This document shows positions 42,906 to 45,845 of a stretch of DNA of 45,845 nucleotides, piece after piece. Below the pieces are notes generated by a model, which saw only the letters and a program-made list of their open reading frames with translations, was not told where the DNA came from and did no database searches. The position numbers were made by a program, and so were the translations under genes. The first letter of the stretch is position 1. Each line of letters begins with the position of its first letter. The DNA is from Methylomagnum ishizawai (GTDB lineage Bacteria; Pseudomonadota; Gammaproteobacteria; Methylococcales; Methylococcaceae), in NCBI RefSeq assembly GCF_900155475.1, contig NZ_FXAM01000005.1:1-45845 (forward strand), in the 5' to 3' direction.

Positions 42906-44261
42906 ATGAAATTAGCGGATAAGCCTTCCGCCGGACCCAAACGGTTCCAGAATTGCGAAAACCGCCCGAAAGTTCCGGCGGCATCGCCAGATTTTCCCCA
43001 GTCCGGCTTTGGTAGTCGGTTGATGGGCGCGATTCTGGTGGCTGCAACGGTCAACGGCTTGATTGCCTGGTTCGCCTCGCCGTGGCTGCATGACAACCTG
43101 ATTCATTCGTGGGGCCTGTCCGAAGGCAGGGAGATCGCTATCGGCACGCTGCTTTGCATGTTCACTTTCATCCCTTTATCGGCGATGAGCGCATGGCCGT
43201 TCGTTCGAGAGGAACTCGCCATGCTAAAGGGAAAAAATCATGTACGACAAAGGGTTGATCATCGATAAAAACGCTAGACAGCAATCCATTCAAAACGAAT
43301 TAGTCCATGTCACCGCCTATATCAATATCCTGCGTGAGCAACTGGATGGCGCGATCAAGCAAACCGAAAGCGGCGTCATGGCGGTGATCGAGCGGATCAG
43401 CCAGGTGCATGGGCTCTCCCACGCCCAGATGGACCGCATCGGCAATTCCCTGCAAAACGGCATGGCCCTGGTGGATGTCATTGGGCAGCAGACCCACTAT
43501 AACCACCAAGTGATCGGCGTCCTGGTCGGGCATATGGAAGGGCAGATCGCGGAATTGCGGAATAACCTGGATCGCCTTCATCGCCTCGCCGACGAAGTGG
43601 GCGCGTTATCCCCGCTGGTAGGCGTTATTTCCCAAATCGCCAGCCAGATCAACCTGCTGGCGCTCAATGCCGCTATCGAGGCCGCCCGGGCCGGCGACGC
43701 GGGCAGGGGGTTTGCCGTGGTCGCGGACGAGGTCAGGAAGCTTTCGGCCCAAACCGCCAATGCGGTGACGGACATTTCGCGCATGATCAGCGCCGCGACC
43801 CATGGCGCGGACACGGAATACACCGTCGCCAGGGAAGCTTTGGAAAGCCATCAATCCGCGTCCGAGCTAAGCCACGTCATCGATGAGCTGAGCGCCATGG
43901 AGCACCGCTTCGCCGAGGCAGCAAAATGATGATGGCGGTCGATCCATGGCGTCGACAAGGGCAATCAGGAGGTGGTCGAGAGACTTTCCGAAGCCTGGGC
44001 CATATCCAATTCCAGGATGTAGTGCGCCAGCGTATCGAGCATGTGCAATCCGCCCTGCACGAACTGGACGAGCATTTCCAGGGCTTGGTTGGGCATCCTG
44101 GGCGATCCCGACTGGGACGGACAGGTGACTCCCAGTTTGCGGACGCGCTTGGACGGCTATCTCGACCGCTATGTCATGACCAGAGCCAGCGCGATGCCCA
44201 TTCCGCCGTGACGGGGGCCAAACGGGAAGAGGACGATGGCCCGAGGATCGAGCTTTTCTAG
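42906..44261 (+). pseudogene. Membrane MCP, frameshifted duplicate of 5067-6419
   Basis: Same gene as 5067-6419, interrupted by an extra A near 43236 (splitting the two transmembrane helices from the signalling part), a missing G near 43917, and further indels near 43940, 43994, 44096 and 44182. All lie in the error-rich right end of the contig; treat the gene as intact on the plasmid. Confidence 0.8.
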
Positions 44262-44464
44262 GGCGTGTCCTCAATATAGCGGTGGAAGCCAGGTAAGGCG
44301 CATTATCTTTATCAAAAGTTAAGATAAAGCCTTGTTAAAACGATTACCACCCTATCCAAACGGTGAAGCCAAGGCCCCGCACCACCCATAGACACCACCA
44401 CTTTCGATTAACCGGGGACACCAAAGCGACGGGACAGCGCCAAGGCTCCATAGCCGGAATCTTC

Positions 44465-45436
44465 AATGCGAATTACGAGCTAACCGAGGAGTGATGAGCC
44501 GATCTGGGGTAGTCTCGCCGGGGATGTCCCCGACCCATTGGTTCCCCAAACATGGATTGGCAAACCCGGCTTATCACCCTCTACCTGTCTGTCTGCGAGC
44601 ACTTCGCGCAAGGCCTTTGGATTCACGCCCAGCGCTTTGCTCCCCACGCCGACCTGGGCTTCACCGACGAGGAGGTCGTCACGATCTACCTGGCGGGCAT
44701 CCTGGATAAGAAGCGGGAAATCCAGACGATCCACGGCCACGCCCGCGACTACTGGGCGGATTGGTTCCCGCGCCTGCCTTGCTACGGTGCCTATGTGCGG
44801 CGCCTGAACCGCTTGGCGGAAGTGTTCCCCGCGCTGCTGGAACGGTTGTGCCCCGAAGGCCCGTCCCCGACCCGCGTCGGCCTCGTCGATTCCCAGCCGG
44901 TGATCCTGGCCCAGCAGAGCCGACGGTTCAAGGCCAAGGTCGCCCGGCAGGAGTTGGCGAACAGCGGCTACTGCCCCACCAAAAGCTTTACTACCACGGG
45001 CTGAAAATCCATGTCGTCGGCGATTACCGGCCGGCACCCTGCCGCTGCCGCGCTATATCGGGGTCACGCCCGCCGGGATGAACGACGCCCCGGCCCTGGA
45101 AACCATCGCGCCCGTGCTTGCCTACCGGGAGTTGTACTCCGACAAGGCCTACGAATATCTCACCCGGAACCCCAACCTTCCATTCACGGTCCTGACCCCG
45201 GTCAAGAAGGAAAAGGGTCAGGAGCGCCTGGACTCCGCCGACCGCCTCTATTCCACCGCCGTTTCCCGCGTCCGCCAGCCCGTCGAGTCGCTCTTCAACT
45301 GGATACAGGAAAAAACCGGCATCGAATGCGCCAGCAAGGTGCGCTCGTTCCGGGGATTGCTCGTCCACGTCTTCGCCCGCCTTGCCGCCGCCATGTTCCT
45401 GTTGAGTTCATGCCTTCAAAGCGCGTAATTCGCATT
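44465..45436 (+). mobile_element. IS982-like element, overlap copy of 6623-7596
   Basis: Same element with the same flanks, so it is the contig overlap and not a second insertion. It is two bases shorter because of indels. Confidence 0.8.
44552..45428 (+). pseudogene. IS982-like transposase, frameshifted duplicate of 6710-7588
   Basis: Two bases are missing near 44982 and one near 45032 relative to the left copy, which split the frame into 44552-45004 and 45078-45428. Contig-end errors are the likely cause. Confidence 0.8.
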
Positions 45437-45627
45437 TCAGATGATCGAAACCCATCCGGTCCGCCGTCAATGGTGAATATTCACCTTGACACCCCCTATT
45501 TTCCGGTTACGCCTTCCCCGACCCCCCAATGCTGGAACCCGGGTCGTCCCGGCCTTCCAGCCGCCGAGTTGGAACCCTGGCGACTTCCGGCATTCAAAGC
45601 GGATACCCCCGCGGAAGATTGCCGATC

Positions 45628-45845
45628 ATGAAACCCACCCCCGGATGGGCGTTCCCCGCCATCGTGGCGACCCTGGCCTATCTCGGATTGGCCGTCCTCG
45701 GCTGGGGTGGCTTCGCCGCCTTCTTTTCCCATCCCACCCGGACCCCCTCGCGGCGACCACCTGGCGCTGTCCGGCGCGGCGCTGTTTTCCGGCGGGAACC
45801 TGAGCCCCGGCGAGCGCGAGGACCGCGCCAACCGCTGGATTTTCA
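45628..45845 (+). pseudogene. ICMT-like methyltransferase, 5' part, duplicate of 7791-8450
   Basis: First ~70 codons of the membrane methyltransferase gene, cut off by the contig end and carrying two indels near 45745-45765. The complete gene is at 7791-8450. Confidence 0.8.

Larger units (their letters stand above)
37838..45845. repeat. Right copy of ~8 kb terminal direct repeat (circular contig overlap)
   Basis: Second copy of bases 1-8010. It is clean from 37838 to about 43230 and then accumulates indels to the end (an extra A near 43236, and others near 43917, 43940, 43994, 44096, 44180, 44980, 45030, 45496, 45615 and 45745). These break reading frames that are open in the left copy. For the true plasmid, use this copy for the HEAT, cheR and two response-regulator genes, and the left copy for the membrane receptor, transposase and methyltransferase. 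Confidence 0.93.

Overview
The window reads as one circular plasmid of about 37.84 kb that was linearised with an untrimmed overlap. Bases 1-8010 and 37838-45845 are the same sequence. Indels occur only in the first ~1.9 kb of the left copy and the last ~2.6 kb of the right copy, which is the pattern of low-coverage contig tails on a circular molecule. Every gene in the repeat is intact in at least one copy. GC is high and codon use looks proteobacterial. The gene types (IS3, IS5, IS4 and IS982-like elements, CreA, Mut7-C and LeuA2-like proteins) suggest a gammaproteobacterium; a methanotroph-like (Methylococcales) host is only a guess from general impression.

Replication and partition backbone: an IncFII-RepA-like initiator (11111-12091, minus) with a palindrome upstream and an AT-rich repeat-bearing stretch downstream; two small convergent XRE regulators (12312-12788); a ProQ/FinO-domain protein and a WGR-domain protein (28831-29976, minus); and parA-parB (30098-31820, plus), flanked on both sides by identical 17-bp palindromes that look like parS, the second overlapping the parB stop codon.

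Cargo 1 is a chemosensory operon of about 11.4 kb running through the contig junction (32884 to 44261, with 5' parts of the same operon repeated at 1-6419). Gene order: soluble receptor with two signalling tips, triple-CheW protein, CheB, HEAT-repeat protein, CheR, CheY-like regulator, second CheY-like regulator carrying a relic of the cheA 5' end, CheA, STAS-like protein, CheY, and a membrane receptor. Neighbouring genes overlap or are separated by no more than 21 nt. The design points to a cytoplasmic array similar in concept to the DosM array of Vibrio cholerae, here on a plasmid.

Cargo 2 (14234-27447) lies between two copies of one IS3 element. It holds leuA (2-isopropylmalate synthase), a SAM methyltransferase, remnants of CreA and Mut7-C genes, and a decayed defence-type operon on the minus strand: XRE-SNF2 helicase-DUF3883, Fic, and a truncated DUF1156 DNA methylase. 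The helicase is split by two different insertion sequences. Removing each element plus one target duplication (TA and TTGA) restores an uninterrupted frame of 1181 codons.

Mobile DNA is dense: three near-identical IS3 elements (one split by an IS5 element), two IS5-type elements of the IS427 kind, two IS982-like elements counting one per type, a low-GC DDE_4 element, an IS4 element with a 9-bp duplication, and an IS6/IS66 remnant. The three IS3 copies share one orientation and divide the plasmid into a rep segment, a leuA/defence segment and a par/chemosensory segment.
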